This document shows, piece by piece, positions 62,622 to 64,000 of a DNA stretch of 64,000 nucleotides. The notes under the pieces are model-generated. The model had not been told where the DNA came from and searched no databases. It saw only the letters and a list, made by a program, of their open reading frames with translations. Location: NCBI RefSeq assembly GCF_000626715.1, contig NZ_AQRA01000010.1:142522-206521 (forward strand). The letters run 5' to 3'. Source of the stretch: Aquimarina atlantica (lineage in GTDB: Bacteria > Bacteroidota > Bacteroidia > Flavobacteriales > Flavobacteriaceae). Position 1 is the first letter of the stretch, and every line of letters starts with the position of its first letter. The translations under genes were made by a program, and so were the position numbers.

Positions 62622-63161
62622 CTATATCAAATTCTTTCTATCAGTTATAAAGTCAAGTTTTTTATGTTTAGAGTAGTATTCATAAAGACCAGACATTGAA
62701 TAAAAACTTAACAGATTATCTCCAAAATCTTCCCATTCAGAATACCAATGATTTTTATTTTTAAAAAGATTAGCAAAAACCTTTTTAATATTAAATCTAT
62801 TTTTCGAAATGAACTCTTCAAAGGAAAAGTTGTTATTTGGTTTTAAAAAAAAGAATTCGCCAATTTCAATGTCAGTTTTAAAAAGTTTTATATAATCATC
62901 TAATTTACCTTCAATGTAAAAATAACCATCTATTTCTCTTTTTTTAAAATTTAAATCAATAGGTAATTCATCAACACTTAATTTACAATATAAATTCTGG
63001 GTAAGATCACTATAGATCTTTGTTATTAAATACTTATGAATATTATTTGATTCTATCTTTTTAAAAGAATTATTATCTTCTTGATCTGCGTGATAAAAAC
63101 AAATTATTTTTGGATCATTGTTTTTTTTTAGCTCGTGAATTTTAAATTCAAACTCAATCAT
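62622..63161 (-). CDS. Putative immunity protein of the RHS toxin
   Basis: A 179-residue soluble acidic/aromatic protein with no recognised domain: EFEFKIHELKKNNDPKIICFYHADQ at the start, YFYIEGKLDDYIKLFKTDIEIGEFFF in the middle and an aromatic end (NHWYSEWEDFGDNLLSFYSMSGLYEYYSKH). Its start is 3 bp after the stop of the RHS toxin gene, the standard place for a dedicated immunity gene. The assignment rests on this context. A 179-codon length is typical of immunity proteins. Confidence 0.6.
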   Translation of the reverse strand: MIEFEFKIHELKKNNDPKIICFYHADQEDNNSFKKIESNNIHKYLITKIYSDLTQNLYCKLSVDELPIDLNFKKREIDGYFYIEGKLDDYIKLFKTDIEIGEFFFLKPNNNFSFEEFISKNRFNIKKVFANLFKNKNHWYSEWEDFGDNLLSFYSMSGLYEYYSKHKKLDFITDRKNLI

Positions 63162-63164
63162 AGA

Positions 63165-64000
63165 CTAAGGTTTTATCGTATTATTTAATGCCCTTCTTAT
63201 AACTTTATCTATTCCTCCTGCGTGTTTATCAATTGGACCTTTTAATAACCTTTTAAGACCAGGCCTACCGACTTCTTTCATAAACTTAACAACATCTATA
63301 TGTTTACTAACCTTTGATATCCCACTTTGAGCATAGTGACCGTGAAACCTAAAAGCCCCTTTCTTAGCTAATTGGTGAAAATCTAATCCAAAGGTTCTAC
63401 CAAACTTATCTACGTGTCTTAAGCTAATTCCTTTTAAAGATTTATAACCTATACCAAGATAGGTATTTTTAAAAGCAACTCCTGCAAAGCCTTTAGCTGA
63501 ATTTTTCCAAAACTTTGAATATTTGAAAGCTTTTAATATTGGAGGTATAGGTAAATAATTTGCTTCAGATAACGGAGTTATAGCATCAGAACGGTATGCC
63601 CATTCACCTGGACCAACTCTATGTATTGTAGCATCTAATATTAAATCATTCTCTCCAATAAAATTGAAACTCTCTTTTATATAAGGATTTATAAAAAGGT
63701 CAGTGACACCATCCAAATCACCGCCTTCATATTCAATAATGTCATAAAAATCCCCTCCTGTCTTATCTATAAGGTGTTCATCATATGATTGAGTATCATC
63801 GTTCCAAACTAGTTTATACTTGTTGTCAGGGCTAGCTGTACTACCTCCGTCTGGATCAACCAAATTCATAGGGTTATTTCCCATTCCAAGATATGGACTA
63901 GCATATTGTCCATAAGGATCAGTTGTTAACCACCTACCAATCCTTGCATCCCAAAGACGTAATTGAAAAGCTTCCTTCCCTGTTTCTGGGTCAAGTTCCT
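63165..64000 (-). CDS. RHS-repeat protein C-terminus with toxin domain (partial)
   Basis: The frame is open to the window edge. It reads LDPETGKEAFQLRLWDARIG and RWLTTDPYGQYASPYLGMGNNPMNLVDPDG, the RHS-associated core end motif. About 230 residues of variable C-terminal domain follow. These include a helical stretch (PPILKAFKYSKFWKNSAKGFAG), then HVDKFGRTFGLDFHQLAKKGAFRFHGHYAQSG with closely spaced His residues and a basic end (RPGLKRLLKGPIDKHAGGIDKVIRRAL). RHS C-terminal domains are cell-killing toxins. The His-rich region could be a nuclease active site, but I cannot name the family. The N-terminal shell lies beyond base 64000. Confidence 0.85.
   Translation of the reverse strand, partial: ELDPETGKEAFQLRLWDARIGRWLTTDPYGQYASPYLGMGNNPMNLVDPDGGSTASPDNKYKLVWNDDTQSYDEHLIDKTGGDFYDIIEYEGGDLDGVTDLFINPYIKESFNFIGENDLILDATIHRVGPGEWAYRSDAITPLSEANYLPIPPILKAFKYSKFWKNSAKGFAGVAFKNTYLGIGYKSLKGISLRHVDKFGRTFGLDFHQLAKKGAFRFHGHYAQSGISKVSKHIDVVKFMKEVGRPGLKRLLKGPIDKHAGGIDKVIRRALNNTIKP

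Overview
The window is AT-rich DNA with the gene content and signals of a marine-type Flavobacteriaceae (Bacteroidota). It has TANNTTTG-like promoter elements instead of sigma70 boxes, a type IX secretion C-terminal domain, GIN/DUF2807 and DUF4199 proteins, an HTTM protein, an OlsF-like aminolipid acyltransferase and RHS/RAYT elements. An Aquimarina-like genus is a guess; the family-level call is firmer.

Region 1 (1-24.3 kb, all minus strand) is a compact biosynthetic locus. Read in transcription order it has: a tandem leader array (24277-23517), a NusG-paralogue antiterminator (LoaP/UpxY type), a 3516-residue AT-less polyketide synthase, a free-standing class III aminotransferase, a second PKS protein (ACP-KS0-ACP-TE), an RND/MMPL exporter, a LolA-like periplasmic protein, a GMC flavin oxidoreductase and a membrane-anchored START-like protein. 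The PKS begins with an unusual tridomain: an ACP, a DUF2156/GNAT-like transferase and a tryptophanase-like PLP lyase. Module 1 is KS-DH-KR-ACP. Module 2 is split over three proteins (KS-DH, aminotransferase, ACP), so gene order keeps the logical domain order. A KS0-ACP-TE unit then releases the chain. The inferred product is a short chain with a double bond and a beta-amino group, exported by the RND/LolA pair. No acyltransferase or phosphopantetheinyl transferase is in the window.

Region 2 (24.3-59.9 kb) is mostly chromosomal housekeeping. It includes a frameshifted HxlR regulator with a divergent membrane protein, a lipoprotein metalloprotease, tRNA-Leu, prs-rplY-pth-ribF-HTTM, an orphan TPR histidine kinase, serS, a TPR lipoprotein-like gene, DUF4286-rsmA, mgtE, a thioesterase, small stress/unknown genes, an arsR operon, mscS, olsF-like, aspartokinase, GNAT and fbp. 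It ends with a four-gene signalling operon: coiled-coil protein, longin/roadblock-like protein, Ras-like GTPase and hybrid histidine kinase. Two copies of one structured intergenic element, in opposite orientation, lie in front of pth and serS.

Region 3 (59.9-64 kb) is a decayed accessory zone at the 3' end of an RHS locus. It holds small ORFs, an IS3-family remnant next to a mini-element with matching ends, an orphan small membrane ORF, a REP-associated transposase pseudogene broken by a 23-bp REP-like insertion inside its HUH motif, a probable immunity gene, and the C-terminus of an RHS polymorphic toxin running off the window.
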